The notes: generated by a model from the sequence alone, not told the origin. A stretch of DNA of 64,000 nucleotides from Bifidobacterium sp. ESL0704 (GCF_029392075.1 NZ_CP113929.1:2294001-2358000), one strand, 5' to 3'. Counted from the stretch's first letter, positions 28,104-38,016 are shown. Numbers and translations are program-made.

Positions 28104-28526
28104 GCTGCATCTCCATATCCCTAGCCGTCACCAGACACCACAATGTAATGCCGACACTTGAACGAACATACCACCAAAGCTACCGGAAATCGAATGCGGT
28201 CACCCTATGCGAGCTTCGTCGCTGCGCCAAGCAGCCAGCAGGGAGAAACCATTCCCCATGGCGGCTTCTGCCGCGGGCGGGCAGCCTCAATGCCATACAA
28301 TCCGCCAGAGCCAGAGCCGCTGCGTGTTCATATCGAGGTCTCAACGTGCCCCGGGCTGCGTTGACGGCGAGCTCCAGCATCACGTCGCAACACGCCGATT
28401 CGTCCCGTTGCGCCATAGACCATCCCCGGTTTCTCCGGAACCGTAAAAGTCTTGGTATCCCTATGTGCGTATCGATATGCCGGAGAGCCTTCGGATCATC
28501 CTGCACCGTTTCCGGCACAACGAGAA

Positions 28527-28573
28527 ACCCCGTCTGCCCCGGAACGCCGAAGCGCGTCGGAAGCAGACGGGGT
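28527..28573 (-). terminator. Terminator after the ABC exporter operon
   Basis: A perfect 11-bp stem (28527-28537 with 28563-28573) with a structured 25-nt loop lies 71 bp past the stop of the second ABC subunit; TTTCTCGTTGT follows on the minus strand. The rest of 28104-28643 shows no gene. Confidence 0.7.
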
Positions 28574-28643
28574 GATCACGGTTCCACGGACCATGCTCAA
28601 TGACCGAGCAACCATGCCAAAGACACGGCCGGCCGCAGAGGCG

Positions 28644-30479
28644 CTAATCCACCAACTCGGAGAACTGGCTGTTGTAGAGGTCGGCGTAGAAACCGCCGGC
28701 AGCCAACAACTCGCCGTGGGTACCGCGCTCGACGATGTCGCCGTGGTTCATCACCAGGATCATGTCCGCGTCCTTGATGGTCGAGAGGCGGTGCGCAATC
28801 ACGAAGCTCGTGCGGCCCACCGTCAGCGCGTCCATCGCCTGCTGAATCAGCTCCTCGGTGCGGGTGTCGACCGACGAGGTGGCCTCGTCCAAGATCAGGA
28901 TTGGCGCGTCCTGCACCATCGCGCGGGCGATGGTCAGCAACTGGCGCTGGCCGGCCGAAAGCGAGGTGTTGTCGTCGAGGACGGTGTCGTAGCCCTGCGG
29001 CAGCGAGCGCACGTAATGATCGAGCCCGACGGCCTTGCACGCCTGCTCGATCTGCTCATCGGTGACGCCTTTCTTGGCATAGGCGACATTTTCGCGCACG
29101 GTGCCATGGAAGACCCACGTGTCCTGCAACACCATCGAGAACTGCTCGTGTACGTTGGCTCGCGGCACGGTGGAGGTGTCGATGCCGTCGATGGTCATGG
29201 AGCCGCCGTCGATGTCGTAGAAGCGCATCAGCAGATTGACCATGGTGGATTTGCCGGCCCCGGTCGGGCCGACGATGGCGACTTTCTGGCCCGCCTTCAC
29301 CGACGCAGAGAAGTCGTGAATAATCGTCTTGCCGGGCTCGTAGCCGAAGTTGACATCCTTGAATTCGACGTCGCCACGCACACGCGCGGGCTTGCCGGTC
29401 TTCGGGTCGCGGCCGAGCAACGCGGGCTTCTTGCTCTCGTCGCTCATCTCGGGCTCCTCGAGGAAGCCGAAGACGCGCTCGGATGCGGCGGCGCAACGCT
29501 GCAGGTTCTGGAAGGCCTGTGCGAACTGCGAAAGCGGCTGGGTGAAGAGACGGACGTACATCATGAAGGCCACGATGACGCCGAACTCGATCTTGCCGTC
29601 GATGGCGAGCGCCCCGCCCACAATGCAGACCGCGCCGAAGCTCAGGTTGCCGATCATGTTCATCATCGGGCCCATCAGGCCGGAGAGGAACTGGCTCTTC
29701 CACGCGGAATCGTAGAGGTCGTTGTTGTACTTCTCGAAGCGGCGGATGGAGTCGGCCTCACCGTTGTAGGCCTTGACGACGGTGTGGCCGGCGTACATCT
29801 CCTCGACATGGCCGTTAACCTCGCCGAGCGCGAGTTGCTGCTGGGCGAAGTACTTCTGCGAGTATTTCATGATGAGCATCATCACCACGATGCCCAGAAT
29901 CGAGACCACGATGGCGCAGACGGTCATGATGACGTTGTTGTAGAACATCATCGCCAGCGAGCCGACGAAAAGCGTGACCGAGGTGATCAGCATGCCCAGC
30001 GACTGGCCCAGGGTCTGGCCGATGGCGTCGACGTCGTTGGTGATGCGCGAGAGCACGTCGCCATAGCTGGTCTTGTCGAAATACTTGAGCGGCAGCTTGT
30101 TGATCTTGTCGGAAATCGAGCGGCGCAGGCTCTGGCCGACGCGCTGGGTGACCGTGGCCATCATCCACTGCTGGACGTAGCCCAGCACCGCGTACCCCGC
30201 GTACAGACCGACCAGCAGCCACGCGATGCGCGTGACCTCGCCCATGTCGACCGCGCCCATCACCGGCTTGCCGTGCACCATGGCGGGCAGTCCCTTGGCG
30301 ATGGCGTTGGTCATGTTCTTCAGCTGGTCAGGCCCGATGATCTGGCAGATAGTGCCGGCGGCACCCAGCACAAGCGCGACGACGATAGCGGGCACGTACT
30401 TCTTGCAGTACCGCACCAGCTTGGCCATCACTCCGCCGAAATCGGCCGGCTTCTCGACCGGTCCCCTCATTCTTGGCAT
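28644..30479 (-). CDS. ABC exporter, fused membrane/ATPase subunit B (multidrug type)
   Basis: A 611-aa type IV ABC half-transporter. Six TM helices occupy about residues 20-340. The nucleotide-binding domain has Walker A GPTGAGKST, signature LSAGQRQLLTIARAM, Walker B ILILDEATSSVD with the catalytic Glu, and the H-loop VIAHRLSTI. It pairs with the next upstream gene as a heterodimer, exporting lipophilic compounds or lipids from the cytosol. The two genes are separated by 332 bp containing three palindromic repeats. The start at 30479 is provisional; MAKLVRYC (30428) is an alternative with GGAG close upstream. Confidence 0.93.
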   Translation of the reverse strand: MPRMRGPVEKPADFGGVMAKLVRYCKKYVPAIVVALVLGAAGTICQIIGPDQLKNMTNAIAKGLPAMVHGKPVMGAVDMGEVTRIAWLLVGLYAGYAVLGYVQQWMMATVTQRVGQSLRRSISDKINKLPLKYFDKTSYGDVLSRITNDVDAIGQTLGQSLGMLITSVTLFVGSLAMMFYNNVIMTVCAIVVSILGIVVMMLIMKYSQKYFAQQQLALGEVNGHVEEMYAGHTVVKAYNGEADSIRRFEKYNNDLYDSAWKSQFLSGLMGPMMNMIGNLSFGAVCIVGGALAIDGKIEFGVIVAFMMYVRLFTQPLSQFAQAFQNLQRCAAASERVFGFLEEPEMSDESKKPALLGRDPKTGKPARVRGDVEFKDVNFGYEPGKTIIHDFSASVKAGQKVAIVGPTGAGKSTMVNLLMRFYDIDGGSMTIDGIDTSTVPRANVHEQFSMVLQDTWVFHGTVRENVAYAKKGVTDEQIEQACKAVGLDHYVRSLPQGYDTVLDDNTSLSAGQRQLLTIARAMVQDAPILILDEATSSVDTRTEELIQQAMDALTVGRTSFVIAHRLSTIKDADMILVMNHGDIVERGTHGELLAAGGFYADLYNSQFSELVD

Positions 30480-30590
30480 TTGTTCACTACTTTCGTTTTC
30501 AAATTCCTACGTTGATTATGATTTCAGTATCTGCGTGCAGCTGCTGCGTGCGGATTCATTCATTCCTCCGCTGCCGAAGTGGGTCTACGA

Positions 30591-30755
30591 CATGGGTTTG
30601 TAGCTTTTCGACGAACCCCGGCTACAAACCCAGCATCAAGGCCCGCTTAAACATGGGTTTGTAGCTTTCGTACGAATAAAAGCTACAAAACCTGCATCTG
30701 CACCTTCCTCAACATGGGTTTGTAGCTTTCCGACGGACTTTAGCTACAAAACCTG
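30591..30755. repeat. 61-bp tandem palindromic repeat, 3 units
   Basis: Each unit starts with TGGGTTTGTAGC(T) at 30593, 30654 and 30715 (exactly 61 bp apart) and ends with the inverted (A)GCTACAAAaCC(C) about 28 nt later. Unit 1 pairs perfectly over 12 bp (30593-30604 with 30621-30632). They lie between the two co-directional ABC exporter genes. Two more units are at 42081-42181. Confidence 0.95.
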
Positions 30756-30811
30756 TTCCTGCACATTCCTCACGTGAATCGGCACCGTGCCTGACGCACG
30801 ATGAGCACCGT

Positions 30812-32671
30812 TCACGCAGCCAGCTCGTCGGGACTCAGCTGGGACTCGGCGATCTGCTGGTAGACCTCGCAGGTGGCGAGCAGCTCCTTGTGCGTGCCGA
30901 GGCCGACGACCTTGCCATCATCGAGCACGACGATCTGGTCGGCGTCCATGATGGTGCCGACGCGCTGGGCAACGATGAGCTTGGTCGCGTCGGCCGCGTG
31001 CTCCTTCAGGGCGTCGCGCACCGCACGGTCGGTCTTGAAATCGAGCGCGCTGAACGAGTCATCGAAGACCATGATCTCGGGGTGGCGGTAGACGGCGCGG
31101 GCGATGGAAAGCCGCTGCTTCTGGCCGCCGGAGACGTTGGAGCCGCCTTGCGCAATCGGCGCATCGTAGCCGCCTTCCATGCGGTCGACGAACTCGCCGG
31201 CCTGCGCCACCTCACTGGCGGCGCGGACATCGGCTTTTTGCTCGGCGCTCAGCTCGTCGCGCTGGCTTTCACCGGCAATCAACTCCAATTCGCGCTTGCG
31301 CCCAGCCGCGGTTGAGGTGTCGGCCACCTCGACGGTTTCGGCATCTCCGGGCTGGTCGCCGTAGCTGACGTTGGACGCCACAGTGCCCTTGAACATCACC
31401 GATTGCTGTGGCACGTAACCGATCTTGTCGCGCAGCGCCTTGATGTCGTAATCACGGACGTTGACGCCGTCGATCAACACCTCGCCCTCGGTGGTGTCAT
31501 AGAAGCGCGGCACGAGATTGACCAGCGTGGATTTGCCCGAACCGGTGGAGCCGATGAAGGCAACGGTCTGGCCACGGCGGGCGGTGAAGCTGACGCCGCG
31601 CAGCATCTCGTCGCGGGTGTCCGGGTAGGCGAAGCCGACGTTGCGGAACTCGACGGTGCCGGTCTCGCCGGGTTTGCCCTCGCGCACGGAACCAGACTTG
31701 ACGGAAGGCTCGGTGTCCAACACCTCCATGACGCGCTGGGCGGAGACGTCGGCGCGCGGCCACAGTACGAAGACCATGCTTAGGAGCAGGAACGCCATGA
31801 TGACCTGCATCGCGTAGCTGGAAAAGACGACCATATTCGAAAAATCGGTAAGCTTGTCGGCCGGCAGCGCGGCGTCCTTGATGAGGTAGGCGCCGATCCA
31901 GTAAATCGCCAGGCCCAGCCCGTTCATCACGCTGGACATGACCGGAATCATCGCGGCCATCGCGCGGGTGGTGAACAGTTGCGTGCGGGTCAGGTCGTCA
32001 TTGACGCGGGCGAACTTGGCCTCCTGATAGTCCTCGGCGTTATAGGCGCGGACGACGCGCAGGCCGGTCAGGTTCTCGCGGGCGACGGCGTTGATATTGT
32101 CGGTCAGGCGCTGCATCGAGCGGAACTTCGGCATGACCAGAGTCATGATGATGACGACGAACACCAGCATCGCGACGGTGGCGATCCCTGTGGCGAGCGT
32201 CCATTGGAAGCCCTTACCTGCGATCTTGCACACCGCCCAGACCGCCATGATCGGAGCGCGGAAGACCAACAGGACTCCCATCGTGATGAACATCTGGATC
32301 TGCGTGATGTCGTTGGTGGAACGGGTGATGAGCGAGGCCGTGGAGAATCTGCTCATCTCGGCCGGCCCGAAGGACTCGACCTTACGGAACTCGAGCGAGC
32401 GCAGGCGTTGGCTGAACGAGGCGCCGACGCGGGCCATGAAGTAGCCGACGGCGATGGCGCAGACGACCGAGCCCAGCGAGACGAGCAGCATCTTGCCGCC
32501 CTCTTTGAAGATGTCAGCCATCTTGCTGCCCGGCGTCTCGACCAGCGCCGTGACCCGTGACATGTAGTCCGGCAGTTTCAGGTCGAAAAAGACCTGGCCG
32601 GCAATGAAGGCAAGGCTGAGCAGCATCTGACCGATCTCCGTTTTGGAGAGGTATTTGCTGATACGAAGCAT
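30812..32671 (-). CDS. ABC exporter, fused membrane/ATPase subunit A (degenerate site)
   Basis: A 619-aa partner of the subunit at 28644. The TM region is residues ~10-330. Walker A is GSTGSGKST and the signature VSGGQKQRLSIA, but Walker B reads IMVFDDSFSALD, with Asp where the catalytic Glu normally stands, and the H-loop is VAQRVGTI, with Gln for His. These are the hallmarks of the inactive half of an asymmetric heterodimeric exporter. About 50 extra charged residues (GDAETVEVADTSTAAGRKRE onward) sit between the Q-loop region and the signature. The start at 32671 has AAAGGGG about 5 nt upstream, better than 32704. It follows a marR gene. Confidence 0.93.
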   Translation of the reverse strand: MLRISKYLSKTEIGQMLLSLAFIAGQVFFDLKLPDYMSRVTALVETPGSKMADIFKEGGKMLLVSLGSVVCAIAVGYFMARVGASFSQRLRSLEFRKVESFGPAEMSRFSTASLITRSTNDITQIQMFITMGVLLVFRAPIMAVWAVCKIAGKGFQWTLATGIATVAMLVFVVIIMTLVMPKFRSMQRLTDNINAVARENLTGLRVVRAYNAEDYQEAKFARVNDDLTRTQLFTTRAMAAMIPVMSSVMNGLGLAIYWIGAYLIKDAALPADKLTDFSNMVVFSSYAMQVIMAFLLLSMVFVLWPRADVSAQRVMEVLDTEPSVKSGSVREGKPGETGTVEFRNVGFAYPDTRDEMLRGVSFTARRGQTVAFIGSTGSGKSTLVNLVPRFYDTTEGEVLIDGVNVRDYDIKALRDKIGYVPQQSVMFKGTVASNVSYGDQPGDAETVEVADTSTAAGRKRELELIAGESQRDELSAEQKADVRAASEVAQAGEFVDRMEGGYDAPIAQGGSNVSGGQKQRLSIARAVYRHPEIMVFDDSFSALDFKTDRAVRDALKEHAADATKLIVAQRVGTIMDADQIVVLDDGKVVGLGTHKELLATCEVYQQIAESQLSPDELAA

Positions 32672-32867
32672 GGATCCCCTTTCATACTTCTTTGGAATAG
32701 CCAACGAATTTATTGACTACCCATAGATTACTTACAGTGTTAGATATTTGATTATCTGCGCGGTACATTACACGCAATCTTTACCTTTGATGCGAATTTC
32801 GCCACGCGCTTGCACGCGCGTACTGCTCCAGCTCGCACCCGTCGCGAGTTGATGCGGAAACCTTGCT

Positions 32868-33437
32868 TCACGCCTTCGCGCCAGCCGAATCCGGCTCATC
32901 TTTACGGGCTGCGCTCACACTTTCGCCACCCGAGTCGAGCCATGCCCGATGACGCTGCTCCCAGTCCGCAAACGCCTGCGAAACCTCGGCGGCGCTGGGA
33001 CGATCCTCGCCAGGCTTGCACACCGTAAGGTAGACGATAAATTCCTCGGCCAGATTCACGAACTCACGAGCCCTGCGCTCACCCATCTGCGAAAAGATCC
33101 AGCAGACGGCCGAGTCGATCTTCCCCTGGTCGCCGGCGGCCTGTTCGCGGCCGGCATCGGTCAAGGAGACCAATACATTGCGCCGGTCCTTCGCGTCGAT
33201 CTCACGCGAAACGAGCCCCTTCGACTCCAAAGCCTTAAGCAGCGCGGAGATGCGGCCGGAACTGGCATGGAGCGCAACGGCAAGCTGGGTGGGCGTAGCG
33301 GTACCGTGCCGCAACAACTGGCGCAACACGAACGGCTCGCCCCGGTTCGAACGGTCCAGCTCGTTCCACAACACTGATTTGCTGTTCGCCGCGCTCCAGT
33401 TGAGGTCGCGCAACGCCTCCTGCTCAAAACCCATCAT
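32868..33437 (-). CDS. MarR-family transcriptional regulator
   Basis: A 189-aa winged-helix regulator. LRQLLRHGTATPTQLAVALHASSGRISALLKALESKGLVSREIDAKDRRNV shows the helix-turn-helix, recognition helix and the D-x-R wing of the family. It is the first gene of the minus-strand set with the two ABC exporter subunits, so it probably represses the exporter and responds to its substrates. GGAGTGA lies right before the tandem ATG ATG start. Confidence 0.9.
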   Translation of the reverse strand: MMGFEQEALRDLNWSAANSKSVLWNELDRSNRGEPFVLRQLLRHGTATPTQLAVALHASSGRISALLKALESKGLVSREIDAKDRRNVLVSLTDAGREQAAGDQGKIDSAVCWIFSQMGERRAREFVNLAEEFIVYLTVCKPGEDRPSAAEVSQAFADWEQRHRAWLDSGGESVSAARKDEPDSAGAKA

Positions 33438-33585
33438 TCACTCCGTTACTCTTCTTCGATGGCATTAATCCTAACACCGATGAATAGTTTGCACTAGAAG
33501 CTTTCGCGGATACAGGAACATCTACCGAAAAACGGATTCGCATTCTTTGCCCCCTCCACGAAACCGACAACCGCACAAACAAAAA

Positions 33586-33622
33586 CTTCCCGCCTCAAGG
33601 GACGAACCCAAGAGACGGGAAG
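33586..33622 (-). terminator. Terminator after the 67-aa gene
   Basis: CTTCCCGCCTC (33586-33596) pairs with GAGACGGGAAG (33612-33622), with one mismatch. On the minus strand the stem is followed by TTTTTGTTTGT, a classic intrinsic terminator. Confidence 0.85.
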
Positions 33623-33660
33623 ACTAAAGTCTAAATTTTTAAATCCCGAACAGAACCCTA

Positions 33661-33864
33661 TCAGGCCTTTGCAACCGGACGAAGATCAGCATGATGACGC
33701 TTGAGATACTCACCGACCGCCTCACGAATGAGTACAGAAGGACGAACCTCTTCATCCGCCGCTCCCGAAAGAACCCAATCAGCGAGCTCCGACGTCGCAC
33801 GAACGCACCAAGTACGCTCTTGAAGCTGACGAACCCCATGCTGTGCCTTAACCGCCTTAGCCAT
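33661..33864 (-). CDS. Small hypothetical protein (67 aa)
   Basis: It begins MAKAVKAQHGVRQLQERTW and includes EEVRPSVLIREAVGEYLKRHH. The second half could form a helix-turn-helix-like or ribbon-helix-helix pair (SVLIREAVGEYL resembles the second helix of Arc/MetJ-type antitoxins), but I cannot assign a family. It is very likely a real gene: GGAGGTAGGAA directly precedes the ATG and an intrinsic terminator follows. A DNA-binding antitoxin is one possibility; no toxin partner is recognised nearby. Confidence 0.7.
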   Translation of the reverse strand: MAKAVKAQHGVRQLQERTWCVRATSELADWVLSGAADEEVRPSVLIREAVGEYLKRHHADLRPVAKA

Positions 33865-33894
33865 TTCCTACCTCCATTATTATGAATAAAACTT

Positions 33895-33948
33895 GTGTTA
33901 CCGATAGCCTAACTGTAACACATTTTCGGTAAACCGAAACAGTTACAC
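33895..33948. promoter_or_regulatory. GTAACAC-type repeats and hairpin upstream of the 67-aa gene
   Basis: GTGTTAC (33895-33901), its inverse GTAACAC (33915-33921) and GTTACAC (33942-33948) are clustered 30-85 bp before the start. TGTAAC/GTTACA also flank an inner TTTCGGT/ACCGAAA dyad (33914-33947). This looks like an operator region, possibly for the small protein itself. Confidence 0.45.
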
Positions 33949-33998
33949 ACCGATTGTGAGCCAACTATCATCACACAAACCCCGTTGGTGCAAGTTCC

Positions 33999-34220
33999 CT
34001 AAACACCAACAATATTCAAGGTAATACAGCTTTCAGATTTGTCAATCTGTATTTCAGCCAACACCGCGATTTCACCCAATCCATTTCGGATAAAAATTAT
34101 CCAAAACCCAATATTTGCAATATCTTTCGGGGACTTAAAACCTTTTAAAAAAGATTTTACGCTCTTGGCGTAATCCTCGAAAACCGTGGTGCGACACGCC
34201 CGAAATGGAATATGGCACAC
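33999..34220 (-). CDS. Doubtful small ORF, AT-rich
   Basis: A 73-aa frame with protein-like sequence (VFEDYAKSVKSFLKGFKSPKDIANIGFW). It begins with GTG without a ribosome site, and its base composition is clearly lower in GC than its neighbours. It may be a fragment of a lost gene or non-coding. Confidence 0.25.
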   Translation of the reverse strand: MCHIPFRACRTTVFEDYAKSVKSFLKGFKSPKDIANIGFWIIFIRNGLGEIAVLAEIQIDKSESCITLNIVGV

Positions 34221-34269
34221 TCATCAAACGTTCTAACAAAAAAATACCGATTCATTACCCATTTTCGGT

Positions 34270-35847
34270 TCAGACCAGCAGCTCGACCTCTCTGCCGCGG
34301 TAACGAATCAGGCTGTAACCGCCGAAAAGCACCAGCCAGACCAGCCCGGCGATAGCCGAACCACGGGTGTCGGGAGCCAAGAACAACGTGGCGTAGATGA
34401 ACACGAAGAAGAAGATCGTCAGCGTATTCGTGAGCTTGTAGGCCGGCATCACGAAACCGTCGGCCTCGAAATCGGCGGAACGGCGATAGCACTGGTGCGC
34501 CACCATCGTCAGGATGTAGATGAAGATGATCGCGGCGCTGGAGGCCGAGGCGAAGAGCACGAACGCGCTGGAAATCTGCGGAATCGCGTTGATGACCGGC
34601 GAAAGCAGGATGAAGCAGGCGGAGACCACGATGGCGCGGGCCGGAACCCTGTTCTTCGAGACGACGCCAAGCTTCTTGAGCGTGGGCGAGGTGGAGACCT
34701 CGGCGAGCTGGAAGAGGTGGCGACCGGCGGAATAGAGCAGCGAGTTCAACGCGGAGGACGCAGCGGTGATGACCACGAAGAAGACCAGCGCCGAGGCCCA
34801 CTTGAGGCCCGCGTACTGGAAGACCATGATGAACGGGGAGGCGAAGGAGCCGTCCTTGTTCGGCTTGAACGACTGCCACGGCACAATCAGCATGATGGCG
34901 ATCAGCGCGCCGACATAGAAGATCAGGATGCGCATGATGATCTCGTTGATGGCTTTCGGCAGCACCTTGCGCGGGTTTTTGGTCTCGCTGACGGTGACGC
35001 CGACGAATTCGATCATCTCGTAGGAGAAGAAGACCATCTGGAAAGCCATGAGGAAGGCGACCCAGCCGTTGGGCGCCAAGGTCAGGCCGTTGAAGATGTT
35101 GTCTAGGCCCGCATGGCCGGCCGGGCTGATATGGTCGACGCCGTGGACCTGCACGGCGGGATAGTGGAAGTTGACGATGACCATGACCACGGCGGTGACG
35201 ATCAGGCCGACTATCAGGGTGATCTTGATCATCGAGAACCAGAATTCGGTCTCGCCGAACGCTTTGACCGCAATGAGATTGATGATCGCGAGCAATGCGA
35301 GGAAGCAGACCTCGATCAGCGGCTGCCACGCGCGCAGATCGAAGCCGAATGTGTCGAAGAAGGTGACGAAATACGTGCCGACCGCGGTTATTTCGCTCAA
35401 GCCCATAAGGATAAGGACGATCCAGTAGGTCCAGCCTGCGAAATGCCCCCAGCCGGAGCCGAGGTAACGGCCGATGAAATTGATGAAGGTATGCTGGTCC
35501 GGATCGTGATACATCAGCTCGCCGATGGCCCGCATCAGGAGGAACATCATCAGGCCGACGAGGATGTAGACCAGGATGATGCTGGGGCCGGTGAAGGCGA
35601 TCGACTTGCCGGAGCCCAGGAACAGGCCGGTGCCGATGGTGCCGCCGATGGCGATGAACTGGACGTGGCGATTGCTCAGGCCACGCTCGAGCTGGTTGCT
35701 CTCCTCGCCCGCGCTGCCGCCGCCAGGTCGGGAAGCGTTTGCCGACGTGCCCGTTGCCGTGGCGTTGGCTGCTGACGATGCATGTGCAGCTTTGGCGTTG
35801 GTTCCGGCATCGGTCGCGGTATTCCTGCTTCCATCCATTGGTGTCAT
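34270..35847 (-). CDS. Amino-acid permease (APC superfamily, AAT family)
   Basis: A 525-aa membrane transporter with 12 hydrophobic segments. RHVQFIAIGGTIGTGLFLGSG is the consensus TM1 of the AAT family, GELMYHDPDQHTFINFIGRYLG precedes TM3, and FGETEFWFSMIKI and SETKNPRKVLPKAINEI are conserved loops. The family imports amino acids by proton symport; CycA/GabP-type carriers are the closest by motif, but the substrate is not shown. A 60-residue Ala/Ser/Thr-rich hydrophilic N-terminus precedes TM1. The start at 35847 has AAGGGA 6 nt upstream; the frame is open further. Divergent from a second permease. Confidence 0.9.
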   Translation of the reverse strand: MTPMDGSRNTATDAGTNAKAAHASSAANATATGTSANASRPGGGSAGEESNQLERGLSNRHVQFIAIGGTIGTGLFLGSGKSIAFTGPSIILVYILVGLMMFLLMRAIGELMYHDPDQHTFINFIGRYLGSGWGHFAGWTYWIVLILMGLSEITAVGTYFVTFFDTFGFDLRAWQPLIEVCFLALLAIINLIAVKAFGETEFWFSMIKITLIVGLIVTAVVMVIVNFHYPAVQVHGVDHISPAGHAGLDNIFNGLTLAPNGWVAFLMAFQMVFFSYEMIEFVGVTVSETKNPRKVLPKAINEIIMRILIFYVGALIAIMLIVPWQSFKPNKDGSFASPFIMVFQYAGLKWASALVFFVVITAASSALNSLLYSAGRHLFQLAEVSTSPTLKKLGVVSKNRVPARAIVVSACFILLSPVINAIPQISSAFVLFASASSAAIIFIYILTMVAHQCYRRSADFEADGFVMPAYKLTNTLTIFFFVFIYATLFLAPDTRGSAIAGLVWLVLFGGYSLIRYRGREVELLV

Positions 35848-36393
35848 AATCTTCCCTTCGCTTCTTGCTGCTTCAAGCGCAATAGTGAATAGAGTACGCC
35901 GGAAGAGATGACATCGGGGTTTCCGGGGGCGGTTTTCGGGGGAATTACCGCCGATAAAGTGACAATATATGATGAAAACTGACACAAATAATCGACTTTT
36001 CCGCGCAAGCAACACGCCATTTCAGCGTTTATCGCTCGTTGATGGCGCAAATGCAAAAGTTTTGGTCAGTGTCTCATAACGTGGACTATTTCACAGCGCC
36101 AACGAAGGCCAACAGCGCAAACCAAGCGGAACCGGCTCGAATTGAACAAACTCGAGACGCGCACTTCAAGGCGAGGCGCGGGAGAGCCTTTGTCAAATCC
36201 CGAACCAACCAACGCAAATATCCCCTTACGGCCTTAGACTTTCGAAATGTTGGGGAAATTTTCAAACGAGCCGCACACGCCAGCCGCCAATCACGGTCGA
36301 ACGACCCGCGTGGTCTATTTCCGTCAAAGCGCCGCGCCGAAACGCGCGACACGTAATACACGAGCAGGGAATCCCGTGAAAGAGGAGCGCCAC
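35848..36393. promoter_or_regulatory. Divergent region between two amino-acid permeases
   Basis: The 546 bp hold both promoters. No gene, clear operator or riboswitch is recognised. Confidence 0.4.
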
Positions 36394-38016
36394 ATGACTG
36401 GTCAGTCGGGCACAATAACAGACAACAATACAAGCGGCGGAAACGGCATAGGCACAAGCCGCGCGAACGCTGGCACAGCAGCCGGCAACCTTCCTAGCAG
36501 CGGCGGCGATGCCGGAAATATCGGGAAATCTGCAAAACCAAGAAAACAAGGCGGCAACCACGTCCTGCGCAAGCTCAAGACCCGACAAATCTCGATGATC
36601 GCACTCGGCGGGTGCATCGGCACCGGCCTTTTCATGACCTCCGGCGGCACCATCGCCGAAGCCGGGCCTGGCGGCGGACTCGTGGCCTACGCGGCCATGG
36701 GCGTGATGATCTACTTCTTGATGACCAGCCTCGGCGAGCTCGCCACCAACATGCCCGTCTCCGGATCGTTCGCCGTCTACAGTTCCAAATACGTCGACCC
36801 GGCGCTCGGCTTCGCGATGGGCTGGGACTACTGGCTCAACTGGGCCATCGCCGGCGCCACCGATATCTCGACCGCCGCGCTTTTGATGCAGTACTGGTTC
36901 CCGAAGTCCCCGGGCTGGGTGTGGAGCCTGACGATGCTCGTTATCATCTTCTGCCTCAACGCCTTCGTGGTCTCCGCGTTCGGCGAGACGGAATTCTGGC
37001 TGGCGCTGATCAAGGTCGTCACCATCATCATCTTCATCGTCGTGGGGCTGCTGATGATCTGCGGCATCATGTTCCAGCCGGCCGTCGGTTTCAAGAACTT
37101 CACCTATAAAGGCGGGCCGTTCATCGGCGGTTTGCCCGCAATCATGGGCGTCTTCCTCATCGCCGGCTACTCGTTCCAAGGCACCGAGGTCGTGGGCGTG
37201 ACCGCGGGCGAATCCGAGAATCCGACGCAGGCGGTGCCGAAGGCCATCAACAACGTCTTCTGGCGCATCATCCTCTTCTATCTGCTTTCGATCTTCGTGA
37301 TCGCGGCCATCATCCCCTACACCGACCCGAACCTGCTCGGCGCTTCCGACAGCAACATCGCGATGTCGCCGTTTACCATCGTTTTCGAGAAGGCCGGACT
37401 GGCGGGCGCGGCAAGCATCATGAACGCCGTCGTGCTCACCTCGATTTTGTCGGCCGTCAACACCGGCGCCTACGCCTCCAGCCGCATGCTCTACGGCATG
37501 GCGAAAGACGGCTATGCACCGAAGTTCCTGGGAACCACCACCAAGCGCGGGGTGCCGCTTGCAGCGCTGATCACCACGCTGTGCATCGAGGCGCTGGCGT
37601 TCTCGAGCAGCATTTTTGGGCCGAAATTCTATATGTGGCTGGTCACCGCGACCGGCCTGACCGGCTTCATTTCCTGGATCGGCATCGCGCTGAGCCACTT
37701 CCGCTTCCGTCGCGCGTTCAAGCTGCAAGGCCACAAGCTCTCTGAGCTCAAGTACCGCGCCAAGCTCTTCCCGTTCGGGCCTCTCCTGGCCATCGTGCTC
37801 TGCTTGCTGGTGATCTGCGGACAGGACCTGCCAGGCTTTGCCTCCGGTAACTGGGGCGAGCTGCTGGCCACCTATTTCAGCGTCATCCTCGTCGCCATCC
37901 TCTACTTCGGCTTCAAATTCACGCGCCACACCCACATCGTGAAACTTGCGGACATGGACGTCTCCTCGGCCCGCCCCGAAGTGCTGAAAAAGCAGGCCGA
38001 AGCGTCCACCAAGTAA
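36394..38016 (+). CDS. Amino-acid permease (AAT family, LysP-like)
   Basis: A 540-aa permease. LKTRQISMIALGGCIGTGLFMTSG is TM1, and GELATNMPVSGSFAVYSSKYVDPALGFAMGWDYW strongly resembles the LysP/basic and aromatic amino-acid carriers. FGETEFWLALIKV, the TAGESENPTQAVPKAINNVFWRI loop and 12 TM segments support the family. It should be a proton-coupled importer in the cell membrane. A ~60-residue Gly/Asn/Ala-rich N-terminus precedes TM1. GAGGAG lies about 6 nt before the ATG at 36394; earlier in-frame starts lack support. Confidence 0.92.
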   Translation: MTGQSGTITDNNTSGGNGIGTSRANAGTAAGNLPSSGGDAGNIGKSAKPRKQGGNHVLRKLKTRQISMIALGGCIGTGLFMTSGGTIAEAGPGGGLVAYAAMGVMIYFLMTSLGELATNMPVSGSFAVYSSKYVDPALGFAMGWDYWLNWAIAGATDISTAALLMQYWFPKSPGWVWSLTMLVIIFCLNAFVVSAFGETEFWLALIKVVTIIIFIVVGLLMICGIMFQPAVGFKNFTYKGGPFIGGLPAIMGVFLIAGYSFQGTEVVGVTAGESENPTQAVPKAINNVFWRIILFYLLSIFVIAAIIPYTDPNLLGASDSNIAMSPFTIVFEKAGLAGAASIMNAVVLTSILSAVNTGAYASSRMLYGMAKDGYAPKFLGTTTKRGVPLAALITTLCIEALAFSSSIFGPKFYMWLVTATGLTGFISWIGIALSHFRFRRAFKLQGHKLSELKYRAKLFPFGPLLAIVLCLLVICGQDLPGFASGNWGELLATYFSVILVAILYFGFKFTRHTHIVKLADMDVSSARPEVLKKQAEASTK

